Shown piece after piece: positions 31,828-39,514 of a stretch of 64,000 nucleotides of DNA. The DNA comes from Elusimicrobia bacterium GWA2_66_18. GTDB lineage: Bacteria > Elusimicrobiota > Elusimicrobia > UBA1565 > UBA9628. The stretch covers positions 1 through 64,000 of the forward strand of contig MGTX01000031.1 in assembly GCA_001799675.1 (NCBI GenBank). Reading direction: 5' to 3'. The first letter of the stretch is position 1. Every line of letters starts with the position of its first letter. The notes under the pieces were generated by a model. The model was given only the letters and a program-made list of their open reading frames with translations. It ran no database searches and had not been told where the DNA came from. Made by a program: the position numbers and the translations under genes.

Positions 31828-32174
31828 CTGTCGGCGGGGGGCCCATCGCCCCTCTGCGCGCCGTCGCCTATCGGCGCCGTTCGCGCACCCGGGGCGATCC
31901 CACCCCCGCCACCACCCGTCGCGCTCAGGGAAGCAAGCCGACCGCGCCCTCAGTCCCACAGATGATCCCATCGCTCATTGAGGCGCGCCGCTCGCAGCCG
32001 TACCTCCGGTGCTTCTGGTTGGTCCTTACCCACGCGTGCAAGCCGCTGAAAGCACGTGACTGCTCCGAGGGCTTGGCCTGCTCCTTGAGCGCGGCGGGTG
32101 GTGGCGATGGGTCGGATCGGCCGGGTGCGAGCGCAGCGAGCAGAGGCCGATGGGCCCCATCGCCGACAGGACCC
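31823..32174. repeat. Large imperfect inverted repeat without coding content
   Basis: The outermost 14 bp, GGGTCCTGTCGGCG at 31823-31836, reads perfectly on the opposite strand at 32161-32174. Pairing continues inward with small gaps for roughly 100 bp: GCCCATCG, CCTCTGC, GCACCCGG, CGATCC, GCCACCACCCG and CGCGCTCA all recur in order. The unpaired centre is about 31950-32060. No protein family was recognised in any frame. It may be two facing copies of a repeat, the end of a mobile element, or a strongly structured RNA. Nothing else is seen between 32175 and the next gene except the short repeat at 32229. Confidence 0.65.
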
Positions 32175-32228
32175 GCCGCGCGATCTCAAGAGAGCAGGCC
32201 AAGCCCGGTCAGGCGCGCCGACTTTCAG

Positions 32229-32239
32229 GGGGTACACCT
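32229..32239 (-). repeat. Right member of a short inverted pair bounding the accessory island
   Basis: GGGGTACACCT, reverse complement AGGTGTACCCC, pairs with AGGTGCACCCC at 25488-25498 with one difference. The feature is short, and its meaning depends on finding it at other island borders. Confidence 0.25.
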
Positions 32240-32282
32240 GTTTAAGGAAAGGGTGAGAGAGCACCCAAGACCGTCGGCCTTT

Positions 32283-32291
32283 TGCTATCTT
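32283..32291 (+). promoter_or_regulatory. Extended -10 before the SPFH gene pair
   Basis: TGCTATCTT (TGn plus TATCTT) ends 8 nt before the ATG at 32300, another candidate leaderless start. Confidence 0.35.
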
Positions 32292-32299
32292 CGAGGCGT

Positions 32300-32476
32300 A
32301 TGGGCGCGTCTTGGGCCGAACTGATCATCCTGGCGGCGGCGGTCTGGCTGATCGCGCGCCTGCTCGAGCCCCTGCGCCGCCTCATCGAACGCGCGCTCCT
32401 GCGCCTGCTCGCCCCGGAGCGCGCCGACATCATCGACGCCGTCATCATGCAAGTCAACAAAAAACGCAAGGAGTGA
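32300..32476 (+). CDS. Small single-helix membrane protein preceding the SPFH gene
   Basis: The 58-residue product starts MGASWAELIILAAAVWLIARLL, a membrane helix, and continues into an amphipathic, charged helix ending QVNKKRKE. No family is recognised. It precedes the SPFH gene by 2 bp, with the SPFH ribosome site AAGGAG inside its last codons, so the two are translated together. A role as membrane partner of the SPFH protein is a guess from position. A TTG six codons upstream could also start it, but that overlaps the predicted -10. Confidence 0.6.
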   Translation: MGASWAELIILAAAVWLIARLLEPLRRLIERALLRLLAPERADIIDAVIMQVNKKRKE

Positions 32477-32478
32477 CC

Positions 32479-33381
32479 ATGGCCAGCAGCAGCGCCGCAG
32501 ATTTCTCGCCGGAAACGCTCGCCAAGCTCGGCAGCCGCCTGGCCGTCGTCGCGCTGGCCGTGACGGCGCTGACGGTCGTGATGAGCTCGTACACGATCAT
32601 CGCGCCCGGCTACACCGGCGTGATCTTCAACATCTGGTCGGGCTCCCTGCGCACCGTCGGGCAGGGCCTGGCCTTCCGCGTGCCCTGGATCACGCGCGTG
32701 CAGAGCTACCCCACGGCGCTTCGCACCTACACGATGGTCATGCGCCAGACCGAGGGCTCGGATATCGGCGACGACTCCATCGACCTGCCCACGCGCGAGG
32801 GCCAGCACATCCGCCAGGACATCTCGGTGACTTACAACACCTCCGAGGACAAGGCCGCGCACGTGTTCCGTTCCTTCCGCGGCGCGCCCGTCCAGGACAT
32901 CGAGAACACCTTCATCCGCCGCACCATCATCACCGTCGCGCAGAACGCGGCCGGCCAGATGTCGCTGTCGGAGATCATCTCCGCCAAGCGCGGCGAGTTG
33001 CAAGGAACGATCGAGAAAAACCTCGAGGGCGAGATGACCAAGATGGGCTTCGTTCTCGACAAGGTCAACCTCGGCGCCAGCCACCTCCCCCCCGCCATCG
33101 AAAACCAGATGCAGCAGAAGATGGCCGCCCAGCAGCAGGCCCAGCAGGCCGAGTACGAGCTGCAAAAACAGGAGACGCTGGCCAAGGCCGCCGTCGCCCA
33201 GGCTGAAGGCGAGGCCAGGTCCATCCTCGTGCGCGCCAAGGCCCAGGCCGAGTCCAACCGCCTGCTTCAGTCGTCGCTGAGCCCGACTCTCGTCAACTAC
33301 CGCGCCGTCGACAAGTGGAACGGGCAATTGCCGCAGGTGACGAGCGGCGCCACTCCTTTCATCGATCTCAAAAAACCTTAG
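32479..33381 (+). CDS. SPFH/prohibitin-like membrane protein
   Basis: The 300-residue protein has one N-terminal membrane helix (about 20-40), then an SPFH/Band-7 domain: YTIIAPGYTGVIFNIWSG, GQGLAFRVPWITRV, TREGQHIRQDISVTYN and a long C-terminal coiled coil (MQQKMAAQQQAQQAEYELQKQETLAKAAVAQAEGEARS). The double-psi pattern and the order of motifs are closest to bacterial prohibitin/HflK-like proteins. They form large membrane assemblies linked to proteases or lipid domains. The start has AAGGAG 5 nt upstream. Its stop overlaps the convergent glycosyltransferase stop by 4 bp. Confidence 0.9.
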   Translation: MASSSAADFSPETLAKLGSRLAVVALAVTALTVVMSSYTIIAPGYTGVIFNIWSGSLRTVGQGLAFRVPWITRVQSYPTALRTYTMVMRQTEGSDIGDDSIDLPTREGQHIRQDISVTYNTSEDKAAHVFRSFRGAPVQDIENTFIRRTIITVAQNAAGQMSLSEIISAKRGELQGTIEKNLEGEMTKMGFVLDKVNLGASHLPPAIENQMQQKMAAQQQAQQAEYELQKQETLAKAAVAQAEGEARSILVRAKAQAESNRLLQSSLSPTLVNYRAVDKWNGQLPQVTSGATPFIDLKKP

Positions 33382-35525
33382 GGGATGCTGAGCCGCCCGG
33401 CCTTGACGCTCAGGCCGGGGAGGTCGATGAAGAAGGGCGTCTCGGGGTTGGGGTCCAGGGAGAGGCTGAGCTCCTTGATAGGGCGGAAGAGCGAGGTCGG
33501 CAAGGGCGTGCCCATCCAGGAGGCCGACAGCACGCGCGCGCGCAGGCGGCGCGCCGGGGCGTCCAACTCCGGGACCGCCTCGAGCGTGAAGTCCTTGCCC
33601 TGCCAACTCCCCTCGGCCTTGATCGTGGCGTCCAGGCGCAGAGAGGCGATCTGCAGGCCGGGGACGCGCTTCTCGAGGAACTTGCGCAGGTCCTCTTCCG
33701 AAATCGAGAGGCGCTTGACCTTCAGGCGCGTCAGCCGCATGAGCCGGACGTCGTTCCAGTCGATGAGGTCGCCGCGGACGTCCTCGTAGAGGCTCGAGAA
33801 AGAGAATCCCTCCAGGTCGGCCGCGACGCCGCGAACGACCAAGTCGCGGACGTCGACGCGCTCCGCCTTGAGCGATGAGGTCTTCCAGGCCGAGATCGTC
33901 CGGTCCCATTCGCCGAAGTCCAGTCTCATGGCCCGGACCTGCGCCGTGCCGGCCTCGAAGAACTGGTAGCTCAGATGCTTCTGGGCGACGGGACGGCGCC
34001 GGTTTCGACGCTGGCGGTAGAGCGCCGCAGAGCTCCCGTCGGGCAGCGGCCAGCTCGCGGCCTTCTCGTAAGCCGTGTGGAACCAACTCTCCGGGTCCTT
34101 GACGATCTTGGCCGCCTCGGGCAGGCCGGAGATGACGCCCTCCGGGCCGATCTTACCATCTTTAAGCAGCAGGAACTCGGAGAGCTCGCAGAGTCTCTTA
34201 TTGACGCCCCGCATGCGGACGTGCGGCAGGCCCAGGCGCCTCTGCGTCCAGTGGAAGGTCGGGGCGTTGAAGTAGTAGTCGTTGGCCACGAGCGTGACGT
34301 TGGTGAGAGGGCGGCTCACGTCGCGCTCCGCCTCGATGCGTTTGAGGATCTCCTCGGTCTTCCAATCCTCGCGCGCGGGCGGACGGTTCTCGAAGAAGAC
34401 GAGGGGCGCGACGAGCGTGTTCACCTGCAAGGGGCCGACCCAGCCGAAGGCGAAGTTGACGGCCCCCAGGACCTGGACGGCGGCGACCGACCAGGACACC
34501 GCCGAGGGCCAGGTCGCGGCCAGGGCGACGGCGAGAGGGGCGAGGCCGGGCAGGAGGAAGCGGATCTGGCGGTTGGGCACGATCGTCCAGAAGACGTAGG
34601 AGAAGAACACCCACGCCGCCAGGAGCCAGCCGTTCTCCCGGCGCCGCGCGTACTGCGGAGCCAGCAGGCCGACGAAGCCGAGCGCCCAGAGGAGCGGCCC
34701 GAGCGAGCCGCAGGATTGCCGGCTGTAAACGGCCCAGGCGCCGCCCTTCCAGAAAGGGACCGCGAAGTCGGACGAGGCCTGGAAGAGGCGCGAAGGGAGC
34801 AGCGCGATGTGCGCCCAGTACCAGGGCGCGAAGAGCGCCAGCGACAGCGCCGCGGCGGCCAGGGCCCGCCAGCGGGTGCGGCGACCCGCGAGGGAGCGAG
34901 CCCAGACCAGGTAGGCGGGGAGCAGATAGCTGAAGAAACTCCACTTATGGAGCATCCCGGCCGCGTGCAGGACGCCGAAGGCCAGGGAGGGAAGCCAGAG
35001 GGTGAAGCCCTCGCTGGACAAAAGGGCCCAGTAGGCGGCCGCGGTCCACGCCACGACGGCCAGGTCCACGAGTTGGGTCGTCAGGAGATCCTGGAGGCCG
35101 GGCGCCGCGCAGAAGGCGAGCGTCGCGGCCAAGGCCCGGCTGTCGGGCAGGAAGCGCCAGGCGATGCAGAAGATGGAGAGGGCCAGGACGGCCATGTACC
35201 CCCAGTTGACCCAGAGCGCCGCCCGAGCCGGGTCCAAGGAGGAGTAGGCGCTCCTGAGGAGCAGATGGTAGGCCGGCGGAAAGGGGGGCATGCCCGGCTT
35301 GGGGGCCAGGTACCAGAAGTCGCCAAAGCGGCCGTCGTGAATGGCTTCCTTGTAATCGAGGGCGATCTCCATGTGGATGGACTGATCCCAGGACGGGGGG
35401 CGCGTGTCGGTGCGCACGAAATGGCGGACCAAGAGGGCTTCCAGGGCAAGGAACAAACCCACGCCCAGAAGCCCCAGGACGAGGGTCTTGCGGGAGGTCC
35501 GCGCCGTCGGGACGAACTGGTTCAT
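33378..35525 (-). CDS. GT39-type membrane glycosyltransferase fused to an LmeA/DUF2993-like domain
   Basis: The 715-residue protein has about 11 membrane helices in the first 350 residues, with SIHMEIALDYKEAIHDG in the first loop, the ArnT/PMT arrangement for polyprenyl-phosphate-sugar donors. A soluble segment with active-site-like loops runs to about 510. Residues about 515-715 are a second domain rich in beta strands (VDVRDLVVRGVAADLEGFSF, ISEEDLRKFLEKRVPGLQIASLRLDA, VLSASWMGTPLPTSLF) with the pattern of DUF2993/LmeA proteins. Those are lipid-binding TULIP-like folds linked to mannolipid assembly in actinobacteria. The divergent genes make a nucleotide sugar, probably GDP-mannose, so a role in mannosyl transfer to a lipid is plausible. 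The fusion is unusual. Confidence 0.75.
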   Translation of the reverse strand: MNQFVPTARTSRKTLVLGLLGVGLFLALEALLVRHFVRTDTRPPSWDQSIHMEIALDYKEAIHDGRFGDFWYLAPKPGMPPFPPAYHLLLRSAYSSLDPARAALWVNWGYMAVLALSIFCIAWRFLPDSRALAATLAFCAAPGLQDLLTTQLVDLAVVAWTAAAYWALLSSEGFTLWLPSLAFGVLHAAGMLHKWSFFSYLLPAYLVWARSLAGRRTRWRALAAAALSLALFAPWYWAHIALLPSRLFQASSDFAVPFWKGGAWAVYSRQSCGSLGPLLWALGFVGLLAPQYARRRENGWLLAAWVFFSYVFWTIVPNRQIRFLLPGLAPLAVALAATWPSAVSWSVAAVQVLGAVNFAFGWVGPLQVNTLVAPLVFFENRPPAREDWKTEEILKRIEAERDVSRPLTNVTLVANDYYFNAPTFHWTQRRLGLPHVRMRGVNKRLCELSEFLLLKDGKIGPEGVISGLPEAAKIVKDPESWFHTAYEKAASWPLPDGSSAALYRQRRNRRRPVAQKHLSYQFFEAGTAQVRAMRLDFGEWDRTISAWKTSSLKAERVDVRDLVVRGVAADLEGFSFSSLYEDVRGDLIDWNDVRLMRLTRLKVKRLSISEEDLRKFLEKRVPGLQIASLRLDATIKAEGSWQGKDFTLEAVPELDAPARRLRARVLSASWMGTPLPTSLFRPIKELSLSLDPNPETPFFIDLPGLSVKAGRLSIP

Positions 35526-35569
35526 CGCAACGCGCCCATGATAGTATATTTTTGTACAATTCCGCGGTC
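35526..35569. promoter_or_regulatory. Divergent promoter region between glycosyltransferase and sugar-nucleotide operon
   Basis: In 44 bp the plus strand has TACAAT (35555-35560) ending 9 nt before the ATG at 35570. The minus strand has TATACT (35543-35548) and TATCAT (35538-35543), 17 and 12 nt before the ATG at 35525. Both transcripts would carry very short leaders. A five-codon mini-ORF (ATG at 35539) ends in a TGA that overlaps the glycosyltransferase ATG. Confidence 0.45.
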
Positions 35570-36592
35570 ATGAAAGCGGCCATACTCATCGGCGGGCAGG
35601 GAACGCGTCTGCGCCCCTTCACCCTGGAGTCCCCGAAGCCGCTCCTGCCCGTCCTCAACCGTCCTTTCCTCGAATATCAATTCCGGGTGCTGAAGGCCCA
35701 CGGCGTGCGGGAAGCGGTGCTATGCGTCTCCTACCGCGCCGAAGACTGCAAGCGCGCCTTCGGCGACGGGCGACGATTGGGTCTCAAAGTGAGCTACGTC
35801 CGCGAGTCCCTGCCCCTGGGCACCGGCGGCGCGGTCAAGAACGCCGAGAGGTTACTGGGTCGCGGGACCGCCCTCATCCTCAACGGCGACGTGCTCAACG
35901 CTTTCGACATCCGCGCCTTCCTGCGCTTCCACCGCGCCAAGCGCGTCGAGATTTCCATCGCGCTCACCCGCGTCAAGGACCCTACCCTCTACGGCCTGGT
36001 CCTCACCGACATGGAGGGCTACGTGCGCCGCTTCCTCGAAAAGCCCTCTTGGGACGAGGTCGAGAGCAACACCATCAATGCCGGCGCCTATCTCTTCGAG
36101 CCGTCGGTGTTCTCCCACATCCCCGCGGGCAAGACCTATTCGCTGGAGCGAGGCCTCTTCCCCGAGCGCCTGGCCGCCGGGGCCAAGCTGGGAGGCTGGG
36201 TGGCTCCCGGATACTGGATCGATATCGGCACCGTCGAGAAATACCTCCAGGTCCACCTCGACCTCATCGAGGGCCGCACGCCTTTCGCCCCCGGGCCGGG
36301 GGCGAAACTCCTGCGCAACGCCGAAGGCGCCAAGGTCTCGGCTGGCCCCGGCGTCAAAGTGGCCCCCTTCGCCCGTTTCTCCGGCGCGGTGAGCCTGGGC
36401 CGCGGCGTGCGCATCGGCAAAGGCGCCCAGCTCTCGGACTGCGTCGTGCTCGACGGCGCCGAAATCGGCGACGGCGCGCGCCTGGAGCGCTGCATCGTCG
36501 GCGCCCGAGCCCGCGTGGGCACGCACGCGACTCTGGGACCTGGAACGGCTCTGGCCGGCGGCTCCAGGGTCGGGGACTACAGCCAATTGTGA
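35570..36592 (+). CDS. Sugar-1-phosphate nucleotidyltransferase with left-handed beta-helix domain
   Basis: From MKAAILIGGQGTRLRPFT the 340-residue protein has the nucleotidyltransferase loop GGxGTRLRP, SPKPLLPVLNRPFLEYQ, substrate motif LILNGDVLNAFD, FLEKPSWDEVESNTINAGAYLFEP, and a C-terminal hexapeptide beta-helix (about 265-340: VAPFARFSGAVSLGRGVRIGKGAQLSDCVVLDGAEIGDGARLERC). It resembles mannose-1-phosphate guanylyltransferases and glucose-1-phosphate thymidylyltransferase-like enzymes. It opens a four-gene operon with a mannose isomerase-like cupin, a hexose mutase and a second nucleotidyltransferase, which favours GDP-mannose. The start at 35570 is preferred over a TTG inside the -10 box. 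Confidence 0.88.
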   Translation: MKAAILIGGQGTRLRPFTLESPKPLLPVLNRPFLEYQFRVLKAHGVREAVLCVSYRAEDCKRAFGDGRRLGLKVSYVRESLPLGTGGAVKNAERLLGRGTALILNGDVLNAFDIRAFLRFHRAKRVEISIALTRVKDPTLYGLVLTDMEGYVRRFLEKPSWDEVESNTINAGAYLFEPSVFSHIPAGKTYSLERGLFPERLAAGAKLGGWVAPGYWIDIGTVEKYLQVHLDLIEGRTPFAPGPGAKLLRNAEGAKVSAGPGVKVAPFARFSGAVSLGRGVRIGKGAQLSDCVVLDGAEIGDGARLERCIVGARARVGTHATLGPGTALAGGSRVGDYSQL

Positions 36593-36936
36593 ACGCCAAG
36601 GTCCGCGTCGTCAAGAAGCCCTGGGGCCGAGAGATGATCTTCGCCCACACCCGGAAATATGCCGGCAAGCTCCTGATCATCGAGAAAGGCAGGCGCCTCA
36701 GCCTGCAATACCACCGCCGCAAGCATGAGAGCCTCTTCGTGCTCAAAGGCAAGCTCACCCTGCGGCTGGGCCGCGCCGCCCGGCTCGCCGGGCCCGGGGA
36801 GGCCTTCGGCGTTCCCCCGGGAACGGTCCATCGCTTCGAGGCGCGCCACGGACGGGTGACTCTCGTGGAAGTCTCAACGCCGGAGCTCGACGACGTGGTC
36901 CGGCTCAGCGACGATTACGGCCGCACCGGAGAATAA
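36589..36936 (+). CDS. Cupin of the mannose-6-phosphate isomerase type II family
   Basis: The 115-residue cupin, read from GTG at 36589 (VNAKVRVVKKPWGREMIFA), contains KPWGREMIF, ISLQYH-type RLSLQYHRRKHESLFVLKGKLTLRLG, the metal-binding HxH/E...H set (H41/H45-type region) and PPGTVHRFEA. This is the C-terminal domain seen in bifunctional mannose-6-phosphate isomerase/GDP-mannose pyrophosphorylases, here as a separate protein. It would interconvert fructose-6-P and mannose-6-P or bind a related sugar. The GTG overlaps the stop of the nucleotidyltransferase (GTGA), which decides the start. Confidence 0.85.
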   Translation: MNAKVRVVKKPWGREMIFAHTRKYAGKLLIIEKGRRLSLQYHRRKHESLFVLKGKLTLRLGRAARLAGPGEAFGVPPGTVHRFEARHGRVTLVEVSTPELDDVVRLSDDYGRTGE

Positions 36937-36937
36937 C

Positions 36938-38359
36938 ATGGACCCGATCAAGTTCGGAACCGACGGTTGGCGGGGCGTCATCGCCCGAGACTTCACTTTC
37001 CAGAACGTGCGCCGCGTCGCCCAGGCGGTCGCCGACTACGTCAAGGACGAGCAGACCAAGAACGCGCGCAAGAAGTCCCCGATCTCGGGGCCGATGATCG
37101 TCGGCTACGACAAGCGCTTCCAGTCCGAGGCCTTCGCGCGCGAGATCGCCAAAGTCCTCGAAGCCAACCAACTCAAGCCCACCCTCATGGCCGAAAGCCT
37201 GCCGACCCCCGCGGTGAGCTACCTCACGCGGAAGATGGGCGGCATGGGCCTGATGGTCACCGCCAGCCATAATCCCCCGCCCTATAACGGCGTGAAGATC
37301 AAGATCGACGGCCGAGCCGCGCTCGACAACGTGACCACGGGCGTCGAATCCTGGGTGGACCGGACCTCCCCGACGCGGGCGACGGAGATCGAGATCAAGT
37401 CCTTCCGGGGCATCTATATACAGTACCTGAAGGGCCGCGTCGACACGGGAAGGATCCAGTCGAAGCTCAAGCGTCCCTTCGTCGTGGACTACATGCACGG
37501 GGCGGCCTCGGGGCTCATGGCCGACCTGGTCGATTCCAAGCATCTCGTCGAGATACGGAGCAAGCACGACCCGCTCTTCGGCGGCGTGCACCCCGAGCCC
37601 ATCGAGCAGTACCTGGGCGCGCTCTGCGAGGCGGTCAAGAAGAATAAGGCCCTCATCGGCCTGGCCTTGGACGGCGACGCGGACCGCTTCGGGCTGGTCG
37701 ACGAGAACGGCAAGTACCTGACGCCCTGCCAGGTCTTCCCGATGCTGTGCCTCTATCTCATCGAGCATAAGAAGTTGAAAGGAAAGATCGTCCAGTCGGT
37801 CTCGCTGGGCTACCTGGCCGAGCGCATCGCCCAGGAGAAGGGCCTGCCCTTCGAACAGCTCCCGGTCGGCTTCAAGCACGTGGCCGAGCGCCTGGCCGCG
37901 GGCGACGCGGTCATCGCGGGAGAGGAGTCGGGCGGTTACGCCTGGAAGGGCGGCATCGCCGAGCGCGACGGGCTGCTGACCGCCCTCGTCTTCCTCGAGA
38001 TGTGCACGAGCCTGGGCAAGACCCCTTCCCAGCTCTGGAGGGAGATCGAGACCCGCTACGGCGCCAGCCACTATAAACGCATCGACTACCGCATCCACCG
38101 CCCCGTCGCGGAAAAGACGGTCTGGACGGCGAAGCTGGTCAAGAAGCTCCCCAAGAAGATCCTCAACGCGCCCATCAAGGAGCTCATCTCGATCGACGGG
38201 CTCAAGATCGTGCTCGAAGGCGGCGCCTGGCTGCTCATGCGCCCCTCGGGCACGGAGCCCCTCATGCGCGTCTATGCCGAGAGCGCCACTGCCGAGTTCA
38301 CGCTGGCCCTGCTCGAACTCGCCAAGAAGTGGGTGGCGCCGAGCCTTGGAGCGCACTGA
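36938..38359 (+). CDS. Phosphomannomutase/phosphoglucomutase
   Basis: The 473-residue protein follows the alpha-D-phosphohexomutase plan: FGTDGWRGVIARDFT at the N-terminus, catalytic Ser loop GLMVTASHNPPPYNG, metal loop LALDGDADRFGLVD, sugar-binding GEESGGYAWKGG and phosphate-binding RPSGTEPLMRVYAE. It interconverts hexose-6-phosphate and hexose-1-phosphate, feeding the flanking nucleotidyltransferases. It starts 1 bp after the cupin stop. The sugar (mannose or glucose) cannot be decided from sequence; the operon suggests mannose. Confidence 0.95.
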   Translation: MDPIKFGTDGWRGVIARDFTFQNVRRVAQAVADYVKDEQTKNARKKSPISGPMIVGYDKRFQSEAFAREIAKVLEANQLKPTLMAESLPTPAVSYLTRKMGGMGLMVTASHNPPPYNGVKIKIDGRAALDNVTTGVESWVDRTSPTRATEIEIKSFRGIYIQYLKGRVDTGRIQSKLKRPFVVDYMHGAASGLMADLVDSKHLVEIRSKHDPLFGGVHPEPIEQYLGALCEAVKKNKALIGLALDGDADRFGLVDENGKYLTPCQVFPMLCLYLIEHKKLKGKIVQSVSLGYLAERIAQEKGLPFEQLPVGFKHVAERLAAGDAVIAGEESGGYAWKGGIAERDGLLTALVFLEMCTSLGKTPSQLWREIETRYGASHYKRIDYRIHRPVAEKTVWTAKLVKKLPKKILNAPIKELISIDGLKIVLEGGAWLLMRPSGTEPLMRVYAESATAEFTLALLELAKKWVAPSLGAH

Positions 38360-38360
38360 G

Positions 38361-39404
38361 GTGTTTCCCAAGAGGGCGATGGTGCTGGCGGCGGGCGCCG
38401 GCACGCGCCTGCGGCCGCTGACCTACGAAACGCCCAAACCCATGGTGCCGGTCGTCAACCGACCCGTCATCCACCACGTCCTCGACAATCTGCTCAAGCA
38501 CGGCGTGCAGGAGGTGATGGTCAACCTCCATGCCCTGCCCGAGCAGGTGCGCGGCTACTGCGGAGACGGTTCGCGCTGGAGCCTGAAGCTCCAGTACTCG
38601 CTGGAGCCCAAGCTTCTCGGCACGGCGGGAGCGATCAAGAAGGCCGAGGGTTTTCTTAAAGGCGGGCCATTCTTCGTCATGTCGGGCGACGGTCTCTCGG
38701 ACATCGACCTCACGGCGATGCATGCCTTCCACCGCAAGCGCGGCGCCGTCGCCACGATGGCGGTCAAGCGCGTGGATGCGCGCTTCGATTACGGCGTGAC
38801 GCTGACCGACGGATCGCAACGAATCAAAGGTTTCCTCGAAAAGCCGTCATGGGGAGATGTTTTTTCCAATAAAGTGAACACGGGGATATATCTTTTCGAG
38901 CCCGAAATCCTCAAGCTCATACCGAGGAATAGAATCTATGACTTCGGCCACGACGTCTGGCCTAAACTCCTCAAACTCAAGAAGCCGATCTACGCTTACG
39001 AGACCGACTCCTACTGGTGCGACGTCGGCAACCTCTCCGAATATCGCCGCTGCCAGATCGACTGCCTCGACCTCAAGGCCAAGATCAACATCCCCGGAAC
39101 GCAATGGCGCAAGGGCGTGTGGATCGAGGGCGGCGCGACCGTCGATCCCAAGGCCAAGCTCGTGCCGCCGCTCCTCATCGGCAAGGGGAGCCGTGTCGCC
39201 GCCGGCGCGGTGGTCGGCCCCTTCACCGTGATCGGCGACCGAGCCCGCATCGGCGCGGGCGCGCTCCTCGACCACTGCATCCTCTTCGACAACGTCGCCG
39301 TGGGCGAGAAAGTCCGCCTGCACAACTGCATCATCGGCCCCAACGGCAACGTCAAAGAGAATATCTCCGTCTTCGAGGCCGCGGTCCTCAACATCCAGCA
39401 GTAA
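38361..39404 (+). CDS. Second NDP-sugar pyrophosphorylase with beta-helix domain
   Basis: From a GTG at 38361 (MFPKRAMVLAAGAGTRLRPLT) the 347-residue protein shows the nucleotidyltransferase loop AAGAGTRLRPLTYETPKPMVPVVNRPVI, LLGTAGAIKKAE, FFVMSGDGLSDID, FLEKPSWGDVFSNKVNTGIYLFEP and a C-terminal beta-helix (LVPPLLIGKGSRVAAGAVVGPFTVIGDRARIGAG). It is related to the enzyme at 35.6 kb but clearly distinct, closer to mannose-1-phosphate guanylyltransferase-like proteins. It starts 1 bp after the mutase stop. TTGGAG is 11 nt upstream, and an ATG six codons in is an alternative start. Confidence 0.88.
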   Translation: MFPKRAMVLAAGAGTRLRPLTYETPKPMVPVVNRPVIHHVLDNLLKHGVQEVMVNLHALPEQVRGYCGDGSRWSLKLQYSLEPKLLGTAGAIKKAEGFLKGGPFFVMSGDGLSDIDLTAMHAFHRKRGAVATMAVKRVDARFDYGVTLTDGSQRIKGFLEKPSWGDVFSNKVNTGIYLFEPEILKLIPRNRIYDFGHDVWPKLLKLKKPIYAYETDSYWCDVGNLSEYRRCQIDCLDLKAKINIPGTQWRKGVWIEGGATVDPKAKLVPPLLIGKGSRVAAGAVVGPFTVIGDRARIGAGALLDHCILFDNVAVGEKVRLHNCIIGPNGNVKENISVFEAAVLNIQQ

Positions 39405-39450
39405 CCCGATAGGAAATGGGGGCTCCCCCACCTCCGTTCGACGAGAATAT

Positions 39451-39514
39451 TGCTACAATAAGCCGACGTGCCGCCGGCGGACATAAGGCCGAATCATTGG
39501 AGGACTAAGAGAAC
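39451..39514 (+). promoter_or_regulatory. Extended -10 promoter and leader of metK
   Basis: TGCTACAAT (39451-39459) is an extended -10. A leader of roughly 50 nt follows, ending with a GGAGG ribosome site at 39499-39503. In contrast to many first genes here, metK is leadered. No S-box or other SAM riboswitch fold was recognised in this short leader. Confidence 0.5.

Noticed and set aside
31767..32240. Integron attC site or CRISPR repeat interpretation of the repeats near 31.8 kb
   Set aside because: There is no integrase, no regular spacer pattern and no GTTRRRY core in the right position; only two direct copies and one inverted pair exist.
39460..39514. SAM riboswitch in front of metK
   Set aside because: The leader is only about 50 nt, too short for known SAM-I or SAM-IV folds, and no conserved core was recognised.
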